IMG/VR virus record: IMGVR_UViG_3300017917_002457
Location: 1-20,002 of that record
Strand: one strand, 5' to 3'
From: a virus
Length of the DNA: 20,002 nt
In this document: positions 1 to 5,781 of the stretch, one piece after another
Layout: each line of letters opens with the position of its first letter
How positions within the stretch are numbered: the first letter of the stretch is position 1
Translations under genes and position numbers: made by a program
Notes under the pieces: model-generated
Database searches by the model: none
What the model was told of the DNA's origin: nothing
Seen by the model: only the letters and a program-made list of their open reading frames with translations

Positions 1-188
1 GAGACTTCAATCGTGTTGCTCATGTCGTGATGGCACTTCGCTCTCAGATCGAGATCGACAACCCCCTCTGTCAAGAATACATCGCTGGGTGGGAGGTCGT
101 AGATGATGACTATCTGACGCAGAGCGAGCGCCTTCAGCTGCTATACGATGGCAAAGTATCCCATGCTCCCCAAGAGCTGACACTGTAG
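1..188 (+). CDS. C-terminal part of an unknown early protein (cut by left edge)
   Basis: An open frame runs in from the left edge and ends at TAG 186-188, giving 61 visible residues (DFNRVAHVVMALRSQ... ending PQELTL). There is no stop in this frame from the window edge, and the composition (mixed charged and hydrophobic, GW, LLYDGK) looks like real protein. The start lies outside the window. It is followed after about 48 bp by the first of the early promoter cassettes, which fits a small early gene at the end of its own unit. I recognise no family. The long ORF on the opposite strand here is read as a shadow. Confidence 0.6.
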   Translation, partial: DFNRVAHVVMALRSQIEIDNPLCQEYIAGWEVVDDDYLTQSERLQLLYDGKVSHAPQELTL

Positions 189-236
189 ATTGTCGCCTGG
201 TCCCGGGACAAGATGACAATCTTAGTAACCCTTCAT

Positions 237-265
237 TTGACTCGGGTACCATTTGAACATATAAT
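237..265 (+). promoter_or_regulatory. Early sigma70-like promoter, left-arm cassette copy 1
   Basis: TTGACT at 237-242, a 17-bp spacer and a perfect TATAAT at 260-265. It is flanked upstream by AACCCTTCAT and downstream by the leader GGTATGGTAAAGAACAAAG, both shared with the three other left-arm promoters. It should drive the gene at 304. Confidence 0.85.
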
Positions 266-303
266 TATGGTATGGTAAAGAACAAAGAAGCAAGGAGCAG
301 ATC

Positions 304-513
304 ATGATTGAGCGTAATCTACATGCAGCAGGTCGTAGAGCCAATGTCCTGTTTGGTGTTGCAGAGGTCATAGACGGCTTGGTCAGAGTTCTCAGTGCTG
401 GATTCCTCCACACCAGATTGACCCTGATCGTTAGCCGTTGGCAGATGCGGCGTGCGATCGTTAGCCGTTGGCAGATGCGGAGTGCTTTTCAGCGTCGGTC
501 AGTGAGGAGTTGA
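304..513 (+). CDS. Unknown small basic early protein with internal repeat
   Basis: A 69-residue Arg-rich protein. The start is well supported: AAGGAG at 292-297 lies 6 nt before ATG 304, and early promoter copy 1 lies 38 bp upstream, so this is the first ORF of its transcript. Residues about 42-59 contain the octapeptide IVSRWQMR twice, made by an in-frame 30-nt tandem duplication (426-485). No known domain is recognised. The next promoter cassette starts almost at its stop, so it is probably a one-gene unit. Many T4-like phages carry such tiny host-takeover genes behind strong early promoters; that role is inference from position only. Confidence 0.55.
   Translation: MIERNLHAAGRRANVLFGVAEVIDGLVRVLSAGFLHTRLTLIVSRWQMRRAIVSRWQMRSAFQRRSVRS
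426..485 (+). repeat. 30-nt in-frame tandem duplication
   Basis: Two adjacent 30-nt units (426-455 and 456-485). Their first 25 bases are identical (starting GATCGTTAGCCG) and the last five differ by one base (CGTGC, AGTGC). It duplicates ten codons inside the gene at 304, so the reading frame is kept. Confidence 0.95.
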
Positions 514-524
514 TACCCCGTCAT

Positions 525-553
525 TTGACTCGGGTATCAAAAGGTGTTAGTAT
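525..553 (+). promoter_or_regulatory. Early sigma70-like promoter, left-arm cassette copy 2
   Basis: TTGACT 525-530, 17-bp spacer, TAGTAT 548-553. The spacer begins CGGGTATCAAAAGGTGT, nearly the same as in copy 3. Transcription should start near 560, so the upstream in-frame ATG at 554 would lie at or before the start site. This decides the start of the next gene at 581. Confidence 0.85.
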
Positions 554-580
554 ATGGTTATGGTGAAGAAAGGAACAAAG

Positions 581-787
581 ATGACGAAAACCCCAGTGTA
601 CGTGAATCTAGATCATGCACTTCTCATAGCCGACCTAGCGTATATATGTGCTAGGCTTTCGCCTCGCGACAATGTCCTAGCAGGGATGCTGATCAAGTGG
701 TTCGATAACAGGGGGACTCTGTCCGAAAAGCAAGATGCCCTGGGCAGAGAAATTCTACTTCGTAACGAGGAGCTCTTAAATGCGTAA
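581..787 (+). CDS. Unknown small early protein
   Basis: A 68-residue protein (MTKTPVYVNLDHALLIADLAYICARL...). The ATG at 554 is rejected because it abuts the -10 box of promoter copy 2. ATG 581 has a purine-rich AAAGGA about 8 nt upstream, in the conserved leader. Its end overlaps the next gene by 8 nt, suggesting translational coupling. There is no membrane segment, and the protein is probably a compact helical one. No family is recognised. It is likely an early gene of unknown, possibly host-modifying, role. Confidence 0.6.
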   Translation: MTKTPVYVNLDHALLIADLAYICARLSPRDNVLAGMLIKWFDNRGTLSEKQDALGREILLRNEELLNA

Positions 788-1046
788 TCGGTTAGTCGTG
801 GGGCTGAAGAACAGCCAGAAGATTCGAGTCATCGTCAACGGTGTAGCGTTTCACACCACAGTACAGGGTGCTCTTGAGGGTATGTCCTTCGTAGATCAGC
901 GACTCGCAGTGAGCCATGTGCTAACAGAGCTCGGCTTAGGTCAGTTCAACCATACAGACAAACCCATGGGCATAGGTAAACCCGTCCGAGTCTACAATCA
1001 CAAGAATGAGCGTGTTACTGTAGATGTCCAAGTCGACTTAGTATAA
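780..1046 (+). CDS. Unknown 88-aa early protein
   Basis: Starts at ATG 780 inside the end of the preceding gene (8-nt overlap), with GAGGAG at 767-772 as a good ribosome-binding site. The protein (MRNRLVVGLKNSQKIRVIVNGVAFHTTVQGALEG...) has alternating hydrophobic stretches (KIRVIVNGVAF, VRVYNHKNERVTVDVQVDLV) that suggest a small beta-rich fold. No family is recognised. It shares a transcript with the gene at 581, driven by promoter copy 2, and stops 8 bp before promoter copy 3. Confidence 0.65.
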   Translation: MRNRLVVGLKNSQKIRVIVNGVAFHTTVQGALEGMSFVDQRLAVSHVLTELGLGQFNHTDKPMGIGKPVRVYNHKNERVTVDVQVDLV

Positions 1047-1054
1047 CCCTTTAT

Positions 1055-1083
1055 TTGACTCGGGTATCAAACGGTGTTAGAAT
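1055..1083 (+). promoter_or_regulatory. Early sigma70-like promoter, left-arm cassette copy 3
   Basis: TTGACT 1055-1060, 17-bp spacer (CGGGTATCAAACGGTGT), TAGAAT 1078-1083, then the conserved leader GGTATGGTAAAGAACAAAGG. Start of transcription is expected near 1090, so ATG 1090 is not a usable start for the next gene. Confidence 0.85.
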
Positions 1084-1113
1084 AGCGGTATGGTAAAGAA
1101 CAAAGGAATAAAG

Positions 1114-1287
1114 ATGCAAGTATCCCAAGATGTCCGTAGCTACGCTCTAGACCTCGTAGAGAATGGCATAGTCGACATGGAAGTGTTGCTGAGAGCATGT
1201 CTGGGCTATATGAGCTCTGATGATGTTGCTCACATGCTTGATCTTAACGAAATGAGTCCGCGCTTTCTACAGGAGGAATTAGCATGA
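1114..1287 (+). CDS. Unknown small acidic early protein
   Basis: A 57-residue protein (MQVSQDVRSYALDLVENGIVDMEVLLRACLGYMSSDDVAHMLDLNEM...). It is acidic and strongly helical in appearance. The start at 1114 is chosen because ATG 1090 falls on the expected transcription start, and AAAGGA in the leader sits about 10 nt before 1114. The SSDDVAHMLDLNE stretch resembles a small helical domain but I do not recognise a family. It overlaps the next micro-gene by 4 nt (ATGA). Confidence 0.6.
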   Translation: MQVSQDVRSYALDLVENGIVDMEVLLRACLGYMSSDDVAHMLDLNEMSPRFLQEELA

Positions 1288-1358
1288 TGACCACAAAAGA
1301 ATTTGAAGAGTGGGTCGCAAAGACGTGGGAAGAGTGTCAGAAACGTGCGTGGGCCTAA
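1284..1358 (+). CDS. Micro-protein of 24 aa
   Basis: ATG 1284 overlaps the TGA of the previous gene and is preceded by a near-perfect Shine-Dalgarno, AGGAGGAA (1271-1278). The product is MMTTKEFEEWVAKTWEECQK followed by RAWA, a charged amphipathic helix with three tryptophans, ending at TAA 1356. A second ATG at 1287 is equally possible. The strong ribosome-binding site and coupled stop-start are the main support. No family or function can be given. Confidence 0.5.
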   Translation: MMTTKEFEEWVAKTWEECQKRAWA

Positions 1359-1369
1359 TAACCCTTCAT

Positions 1370-1398
1370 TTGACTCAGATATCAAAAGCATATAGACT
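1370..1398 (+). promoter_or_regulatory. Early sigma70-like promoter, left-arm cassette copy 4
   Basis: TTGACT 1370-1375, 17-bp spacer, TAGACT 1393-1398 (weaker -10 than copies 1-3). The upstream AACCCTTCAT and downstream ATGGTTATGGTAAAGAACAA match the other copies. ATG 1399 directly follows the -10 box and is not a usable start. Confidence 0.8.
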
Positions 1399-1428
1399 AT
1401 GGTTATGGTAAAGAACAAAGGAAACGAA

Positions 1429-1671
1429 ATGAAAAGCAAAGAGTTCATCGATATGACAGACATGATTCGCAAAGCAACAGTGTCCGCAATGGACGCAGGT
1501 AACGAGTTCAGCACTCCCTGGCGCATCATCGGTGTCATGACCGCTGTGATCGAGACCTCGTTGTATCAGCTCCCCAAGGCCAAGCGTGAAGAGCAGCTAA
1601 AGTCTCTATTAGAGGGCATAGCGCATATAGAGCGTTCTTATATGAAGGAAGAAGTGAGGAAAGCAGCATGA
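1429..1671 (+). CDS. Unknown 80-aa early protein
   Basis: The product starts MKSKEFIDMTDMIRKATVSAM and is helical, with a basic C-terminus (SYMKEEVRKAA). The start at 1429 follows from the promoter position; AAAGGA of the leader lies about 9 nt upstream. Its C-terminal half (KAKREEQLKSLLEGIAHIERSYMKEE) looks amphipathic. It is coupled by an ATGA overlap to the small membrane protein at 1668. No family is recognised. Confidence 0.65.
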   Translation: MKSKEFIDMTDMIRKATVSAMDAGNEFSTPWRIIGVMTAVIETSLYQLPKAKREEQLKSLLEGIAHIERSYMKEEVRKAA

Positions 1672-1763
1672 GATTTGAGGACAGAATGGATATGGTGATA
1701 GGCTACGTATGTAGCTTTCTACTGGTCGTACTTGGGACACTGCTGGTAGTAGGGGTAGCGTAA
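1668..1763 (+). CDS. 31-aa single-pass membrane micro-protein
   Basis: ATG 1668 overlaps the TGA of the previous gene. A GAGG at 1655-1658 can serve as ribosome-binding site. The product (MRFEDRMDMVIGYVCSFLLV, then VLGTLLVVGVA) has a charged N-terminus and one continuous hydrophobic segment of about 21 residues to its end, so it should be an inner-membrane peptide. Its last codons lie in the 12-nt direct repeat at 1754-1777. Function is unknown; small membrane proteins are common among phage early genes. Confidence 0.5.
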   Translation: MRFEDRMDMVIGYVCSFLLVVLGTLLVVGVA

Positions 1764-1777
1764 GCGGTAGCGTAAGC
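1754..1777 (+). repeat. 12-bp tandem direct repeat
   Basis: GGTAGCGTAAGC occurs twice in a row (1754-1765 and 1766-1777), covering the stop codon of the small membrane gene and duplicating it just downstream. Confidence 0.95.
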
Positions 1778-1783
1778 GAAAAA

Positions 1784-1830
1784 AGACTCGATATAGTTTT
1801 TTGACTATAGTTTCCAAATCGAGTCTCATA
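1784..1830 (+). terminator. Probable terminator closing the left early region
   Basis: AGACTCGAT (1784-1792) is perfectly complementary to ATCGAGTCT (1818-1826). An inner hairpin, TATAGT 1792-1797 with ACTATA 1804-1809, sits in the loop. An ATATTTTTAG tract follows and poly-A precedes the stem, so it may work on both strands. It lies after the last left-arm gene, where composition changes to AT-rich. Confidence 0.55.
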
Positions 1831-1883
1831 TTTTTAGGGTGGGGTTTATACGCAACCTGAGTTTTCACCATGAATGCTTCCCT

Positions 1884-1924
1884 GAGCTTATTCCACTCTA
1901 TTCCGAGCTTATTCCGCTCTATCC
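1884..1924 (+). repeat. Imperfect 21-bp tandem repeat in a non-coding stretch
   Basis: GAGCTTATTCC followed by ACTCTATTCC or GCTCTATCC, at 1884-1904 and 1905-1924. The stretch 1831-2045 is pyrimidine-rich and of low complexity. Open frames cross it, but their products are repetitive (ELIPLY repeated) and lack ribosome-binding sites, so I see no convincing gene there. Confidence 0.7.
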
Positions 1925-2045
1925 AAGTCTATATGCTCCCTTCGGTCGCTATTCCCTCTACGCTATCTCTATGCTATTTCTCATATATAGAATATCTAAC
2001 GTTTCTTATTTCGAGAATACCGCAGAAATCTTACTGGGGAAAAAC

Positions 2046-2225
2046 ATGGGAAAATACGGTACTACAACCAGACGTACGGATAAGGGGACAGGAATGAAGA
2101 CTACTACCTCTTCTAAAAAGAGTTCTCCAGGCAAAACATCTACTACCAGATCATACGAATCTGCTGGATTTAGATACTCATATAATCTAAATACGGGAAA
2201 GAGAAGAAAAACTAAACTATGGTAA
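2046..2225 (+). CDS. Small basic Ser/Thr-rich protein, unknown
   Basis: A 59-residue protein (MGKYGTTTRRTDKGTGMKTT...), very rich in Lys, Arg, Ser and Thr and ending in GKRRKTKLW. Start 2046 is chosen because GGGGA lies about 6 nt upstream and the sequence before it in frame is low complexity; 2094 is an alternative start. The composition fits a nucleic-acid-binding or disordered protein, but no family is recognised. It overlaps the next micro-ORF by 7 nt. The AAG/AAA-rich codons match the AT-rich right side rather than the left arm. Confidence 0.5.
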   Translation: MGKYGTTTRRTDKGTGMKTTTSSKKSSPGKTSTTRSYESAGFRYSYNLNTGKRRKTKLW

Positions 2226-2308
2226 TTGATTCATTTCTACTCATTATGATACCCTTAATAATAATCGTTGCTTTCTTTGTCTATTTACATAGAGATAAAA
2301 TATTATGA
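2219..2308 (+). CDS. 29-aa membrane micro-protein
   Basis: ATG 2219 starts inside the end of the preceding gene. TGA 2306-2308 overlaps the ATG of the next gene (ATGA). The product (MVIDSFLLIMIPLIIIVAFF, then VYLHRDKIL) is one hydrophobic helix followed by a positively charged tail, typical of a single-pass membrane peptide. GGGAAAGAGAAG lies upstream but not at ideal spacing. Tight packing on both sides supports it. Function is unknown. Confidence 0.45.
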   Translation: MVIDSFLLIMIPLIIIVAFFVYLHRDKIL

Positions 2309-2967
2309 ATAACGTTATTTTCGAAGAAAAAATACTAACCAAGATAGGTTATCTAATAACGAAATTACCAGATATTCCTTTTAAAGAATTAGTTGATAAT
2401 GTACTAAATAACAATTTTTCAATAGATTTAAAAAAACATTTAATAGGACAGATCGAAAAAGAAAACGCATTTAACCATGAGCTTTTCCCTAATGAAATAA
2501 AGAATATAATAATACAAGGATGTAATCAATACGTTCATATGTACTATTCTGAAAATTTTCTTTCAGAAAAATATAATCTAAATTTTGTTGATACATGGAT
2601 AAATTTTCAACGAAAGGGAGAATATCAACCAGTACATAATCATACTAAAGATTTGGTATACGTAATTTGGGTTAAAGTTCCATATGATATTGAGAATGAA
2701 AGAAATTTATCTCATGCCAAAAATAGTAACTATAACGTTGCAGCAAATTTTGAGTTTATATTAGCAAACACATTTAATACAGTTAAAAATAGTAGTTTAC
2801 ATGTAGACAAAACATATGAGGGTACTATGGTAATATTCGATGCCAAGTTATGGCATTGTGTATATCCCTTTTTTACCAGTGATGAATATAGAATTTCTAT
2901 TTCTGGTAATGTGTTAATTACAAAAGAAAATAAAGAAAAACTAATAAAACAAATAAGTTATGATTAA
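2305..2967 (+). CDS. 2OG-Fe(II) oxygenase-like protein (type 1 of 3)
   Basis: A 220-residue protein. The C-terminal half looks like the double-stranded beta-helix of the putative 2OG-Fe(II) oxygenases common in marine T4-like phages. WINFQRKGEYQPVHNHTKDLVYVIWVKVP (residues 98-126 by position) carries the likely first iron ligands around H111, H113 and D116. GTMVIFDAKLWHCVYPF gives the distal His at H184, and DEYRISISGNV supplies R196 for 2-oxoglutarate. The family hydroxylates proteins or small molecules using O2 and 2-oxoglutarate; the substrate is unknown. The gene is conspicuously AT-rich compared with the glycosyltransferase-like gene nearby, suggesting a separate origin. It is the first gene of the 2305-5493 island. 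Confidence 0.7.
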   Translation: MNNVIFEEKILTKIGYLITKLPDIPFKELVDNVLNNNFSIDLKKHLIGQIEKENAFNHELFPNEIKNIIIQGCNQYVHMYYSENFLSEKYNLNFVDTWINFQRKGEYQPVHNHTKDLVYVIWVKVPYDIENERNLSHAKNSNYNVAANFEFILANTFNTVKNSSLHVDKTYEGTMVIFDAKLWHCVYPFFTSDEYRISISGNVLITKENKEKLIKQISYD

Positions 2968-2984
2968 GTTAAATAGGATAAGCT

Positions 2985-3272
2985 ATGAAGATTAATGATC
3001 TATTATCCGATGAAGAGATCGAGAATTGTATCGACGGATCTTCTGATCTACGAATGATACGAGAGATCATTGAAGTAAGTCAACTCGATAATCTGTTGGA
3101 TGTTGAAGATTTTGCTGATATGTTTGCTTATAAGATACGTGGATTCATCGATGTTACGTTCGAAGAAGACGAGGAAGCGTATGATGAAGCGTATATGAAT
3201 AATTGGGATTGGGGTATTTCCATTGCGGAGAACATCAATCTTTTACTTGTTGATAAGTGGACTGGCGTGTGA
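2985..3272 (+). CDS. Unknown acidic protein
   Basis: A 95-residue, strongly acidic protein (MKINDLLSDEEIENCIDGSS..., then FEEDEEAYDEAYMNNWDWG). AGGATA lies about 7 nt before ATG 2985. Predicted mainly helical, with no Cys pairs or membrane segment. No family is recognised. It ends in a GTGA overlap with the glycosyltransferase-like gene, so the two are probably translated together. An acidic protein in a modification island could be an adaptor or a DNA-mimic-like protein, but nothing in the sequence proves either. Confidence 0.6.
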   Translation: MKINDLLSDEEIENCIDGSSDLRMIREIIEVSQLDNLLDVEDFADMFAYKIRGFIDVTFEEDEEAYDEAYMNNWDWGISIAENINLLLVDKWTGV

Positions 3273-4321
3273 AACGTATCTTTACGATCTTCTCACCGTT
3301 TATCGGTACTGGGAAGGATCAGCATCATATCGGAGCTTTTCCCGTTGAGGCTGATTGCGATTATCATTATACCAAATCTTTCGAGCAATTGGGGTACGTG
3401 GTCAATAAAGCCAGATGGAGAGTTGAAAACGAAAACATGTATCTTGATGTAACCGAAACGTTGGATTCCATTAAGAAGGAAATTAAGCAATACGATTCCA
3501 TCACGATACTATTTGAATGTAACTTTAGAATCAGTCAGAATGCCGCACTGAAGCAACTCTATACCGCTATTCGTTTTTTACGAAACAAGGGACTCAATAT
3601 ACGTTTAATAGCCCAGGTGCCGGATTCTTGGGCTCGGTTGGATTTACTGCAGATATTGGGAGAGTTGGGTTTCGTCGACCGAATCATTGTCTTTAATGAA
3701 TCCATTATACAAGTACTACGTGAGAATGGTCTCAATGAAAGTATAGCAAATAAGTGCTACTATACACCATCTTTACCTGTTGTGTATAGAGGTCATACTG
3801 CAGAGAAGAATATTGACTTTTGTTACATCGGATCACCGAAGGGACAACGATTACAGCGTATCGGTGACATGATGCTGCATCGTAACATACATTGGTTAGT
3901 CTTTACTAATGGCAGAGACGCTGTTGAGTTCAATCCATTTAGAAGTACTGAGAGTTATCTACATGCGTACGAACATTCGAAGTTCTCTATTATGACCAGT
4001 GTTATGTCCATGAGACATTTTAAATATACACACAACAGACTTATACGAGTACCAGGACAGTTGCCTGGTCGTTTTGCTGAATCGTTATCCGTCAATTGTA
4101 TTCCTGTTTATTTTCAAGAGGATACGTTTGATAATCCACCGATTGAGTATACTGATTCAAAACTTGAAAAACCCTTTATTGTAGTACCACCTTTTATGCG
4201 TGGACAAGAAATTATAGATTTTATATACAAACGACAAATAACTGTTGGTAACATCAAGGAGTTTTACGATGCCCATATGTCACCTGAAGTAATCATACCG
4301 AGAATGTTGAATGGAAATTAA
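3269..4321 (+). CDS. Glycosyltransferase-like protein (exostosin/GT-B type)
   Basis: A 350-residue protein. GTG 3269 is preferred as start: it gives MKRIFTIFSPFIG, a typical beta-strand start for a GT-B fold, and overlaps the preceding TGA as GTGA; GTG 3257 is the alternative. The C-terminal half has the layout of GT-B/exostosin-like transferases: FCYIGSPKGQR, then SKFSIMTS, then GRFAESLSVNCIPVYF, which resembles the nucleotide-sugar-binding E-x-L...G-x-P-V element. It may transfer a sugar to phage DNA, a phage protein or a host surface glycan; which is not visible. It sits between oxygenase genes, and hydroxylation followed by glycosylation is a plausible two-step modification. The last 11 nt overlap the next gene. 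Confidence 0.6.
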   Translation: MKRIFTIFSPFIGTGKDQHHIGAFPVEADCDYHYTKSFEQLGYVVNKARWRVENENMYLDVTETLDSIKKEIKQYDSITILFECNFRISQNAALKQLYTAIRFLRNKGLNIRLIAQVPDSWARLDLLQILGELGFVDRIIVFNESIIQVLRENGLNESIANKCYYTPSLPVVYRGHTAEKNIDFCYIGSPKGQRLQRIGDMMLHRNIHWLVFTNGRDAVEFNPFRSTESYLHAYEHSKFSIMTSVMSMRHFKYTHNRLIRVPGQLPGRFAESLSVNCIPVYFQEDTFDNPPIEYTDSKLEKPFIVVPPFMRGQEIIDFIYKRQITVGNIKEFYDAHMSPEVIIPRMLNGN

Positions 4322-4889
4322 AATATCTAAAGATTTTATTTTAGGCATTGAATGTGGATTACCCACTATAAAAGATTACTATAGAGAAATCTCATCTTTA
4401 AAAGATGATCAATGGGATTTGCAAGGTGAGCCGAGAAACTATCATCATATTAAAAACGATATCTTTCACATATCATTTTGGGACTACTATAGAAATATAG
4501 TTAAAGATTGTATTGATTGCTATACTGCTCTATATACTTATTCTAAACATAACCAACAAAAGTTTTCTAATAGTGGATTTAATATTCAAAAGTATTCACC
4601 TGGTAAAAGTTATAATATGTTTCATTATGAAAACAATGGTGATGTAATTCATGGAAAACGTCTTCTGGCATATATGACATATCTAAACACTATAGATGAA
4701 GGCGGGGAAACAGAGTTTTTATATCAAAATATGAAAATAAAACCTATTCAAGGACTAACATTAATATGGCCCGCACATTGGACACATACACATAGGGGAG
4801 TTTCTGCACCAAAAGAAACAAAGTATATAATTACCGGATGGTATAGCTATGATTTAGAATTAAAGCCCAGAATGCATAGCTATGAATAA
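4311..4889 (+). CDS. 2OG-Fe(II) oxygenase, prolyl-4-hydroxylase-like (type 2 of 3)
   Basis: A 192-residue protein matching the phage P4H-like oxygenases. The motif order is IQKYSPGKSYNMFHYENNG with H105-x-E107 (HxE rather than the commoner HxD), then RLLAYMTYLNTIDEGGETEF, the typical strand and GGETEF turn. IKPIQGLTLIWPAHWTHTHRG carries the distal His (H161, or H159), and KYIITGWYSY has K171 in the 2-oxoglutarate-binding position. The expected reaction is Fe(II)- and 2-oxoglutarate-dependent hydroxylation of a peptide side chain. It overlaps both neighbours (11 and 8 nt). Strong AT-richness contrasts with the genes on both sides, suggesting separate acquisition. Confidence 0.8.
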   Translation: MEIKISKDFILGIECGLPTIKDYYREISSLKDDQWDLQGEPRNYHHIKNDIFHISFWDYYRNIVKDCIDCYTALYTYSKHNQQKFSNSGFNIQKYSPGKSYNMFHYENNGDVIHGKRLLAYMTYLNTIDEGGETEFLYQNMKIKPIQGLTLIWPAHWTHTHRGVSAPKETKYIITGWYSYDLELKPRMHSYE

Positions 4890-5493
4890 GTATAAAACTT
4901 TTTATGATTTTAAACCCTTGACGAATCCCAGTGAGGGCACTACACTGGTTAAATTTAGTAAAGCGTTCTCCGATACCGAGTGTGATATGATACAAATGCT
5001 GGAGAACTTTATTCAAATAGATGAGGTTGGTGTCAGTACTAAGAATAATATGATATCCAAGACTCGTCGTTCAAAAGCGGGTTGGATCACCTATGAGAAA
5101 AACATTGAATGGTTATTCGATAAGATTGTTGCTTATGGACGAAAGGCGAATAATGAAGTATTTCGTTTTAACATAAATGGACTCTATGAACCCTTTCAAT
5201 ATACAATATATGAGCAGGAAAACGAGGGTTTCTATAATTGGCATTTGGATATTGGCGTGTACAATGAAATGACCGTGACTCGAAAGATGTCTATGTCCAT
5301 GGTGCTAAATGACCCTGCTGAATACGAGGGAGGGGATCTTGAAGTATGGGGTTCTTCAGGTGTCGTGACCGCACCGAGAGAACAAGGCACACCTGCTTTC
5401 TTTCCTTCGTTTCTATTACATCGTGTTACACCTGTGACCAAAGGAACTCGTAAGTCCCTTGTTGTTTGGTTCGGGGGTCCAAACTGGCAGTAA
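4882..5493 (+). CDS. 2OG-Fe(II) oxygenase, PiuC/PKHD-type (type 3 of 3)
   Basis: A 203-residue protein with the PKHD hydroxylase pattern. YNWHLDIG gives iron ligands H121 and D123, MSMVLNDPAEYEGGDLEVW is the family strand and EGGDLE turn, PAFFPSFLLHRVTPVT gives distal H180, and GTRKSLVVWFGGP supplies R190 for 2-oxoglutarate. Length is close to that of bacterial PiuC-like proteins. The start at 4882 overlaps the preceding oxygenase by 8 nt. PiuC-type genes in bacteria often lie near iron-uptake genes; in phages they are common but the substrate is unknown. Codon use is more balanced than in the two AT-rich oxygenase genes of the island. Confidence 0.85.
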   Translation: MNKYKTFYDFKPLTNPSEGTTLVKFSKAFSDTECDMIQMLENFIQIDEVGVSTKNNMISKTRRSKAGWITYEKNIEWLFDKIVAYGRKANNEVFRFNINGLYEPFQYTIYEQENEGFYNWHLDIGVYNEMTVTRKMSMSMVLNDPAEYEGGDLEVWGSSGVVTAPREQGTPAFFPSFLLHRVTPVTKGTRKSLVVWFGGPNWQ

Positions 5494-5506
5494 AATAAAT
5501 ATATAA

Positions 5507-5719
5507 ATGGCATTCAAAGAAAGACCGCAGGTCACTGTCAATCCTTATAGGTTAATGATTTGGCCTATAGATCAATGGAGCAGATCTAGAATATTAGAGA
5601 TTCTAGTTGAACTGAACTTACCATACAAAACTGAGGAAACTAGTATGATGCATCCGGCGTTTGTGTTCGAAACTCATGCCGATTATGCTCAAGTTTTAAG
5701 CAGAATTGAATCTTTCTAG
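5507..5719 (+). CDS. Unknown 70-aa protein
   Basis: A 70-residue protein (MAFKERPQVTVNPYRLMIWPIDQWSRSRILEILVELNLPYKTEE...). No clear Shine-Dalgarno is visible; the start lies in ATATAAATGG. The RSRILEILVELNLPY stretch is a likely helix and HADYAQVLSRIESF a second one, suggesting a small alpha/beta fold. No family is recognised. It is separated from the next gene by a clear promoter, so it closes the oxygenase island transcript. Confidence 0.6.
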   Translation: MAFKERPQVTVNPYRLMIWPIDQWSRSRILEILVELNLPYKTEETSMMHPAFVFETHADYAQVLSRIESF

Positions 5720-5723
5720 GTGC

Positions 5724-5752
5724 TTGACAAGTATAACTGTTCCATATATAAT
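5724..5752 (+). promoter_or_regulatory. Sigma70-like promoter (right-side class)
   Basis: Perfect TTGACA 5724-5729, 17-bp spacer (AGTATAACTGTTCCATA), perfect TATAAT 5747-5752. The start of the spacer (AAGTATAACT) resembles the promoter at 9064 (AAGCGTAACT). It should drive the secreted protein at 5782. Confidence 0.85.
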
Positions 5753-5781
5753 AAGAGCATGTAAAGACTTAGGAGTCGAAA

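Noticed and set aside
7-513. Minus-strand ORFs at 7-252, 222-413 and others throughout
   Set aside because: They are shadows opposite supported + strand genes or promoters, with no ribosome-binding sites and unlikely compositions.
554-580. Upstream ATG starts (554, 1090, 1399, 10307) in frame with early genes
   Set aside because: They lie at the -10 box or expected transcription start, or upstream of the promoter, so they would not be in the message; downstream ATGs with AAAGGA or GGAG are used instead.
1801-1829. TTGACT at 1801-1806 as a promoter -35
   Set aside because: At 17 bp spacing the -10 would be TCTCAT, a poor match, and the sequence is better explained as the loop and 3' arm of the terminator hairpin.
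1831-2045. Open frames starting at 1839 and 1870 through the pyrimidine-rich stretch
   Set aside because: The products are low-complexity repeats (ELIPLY and similar), there is no ribosome-binding site, and only the part from ATG 2046 looks like protein.
5494-5509. AATAAATA and TATAAATG before the gene at 5507 as a late promoter
   Set aside because: The expected start would fall on the ATG itself, giving a leaderless message; AT-rich chance is a simpler explanation without start mapping.
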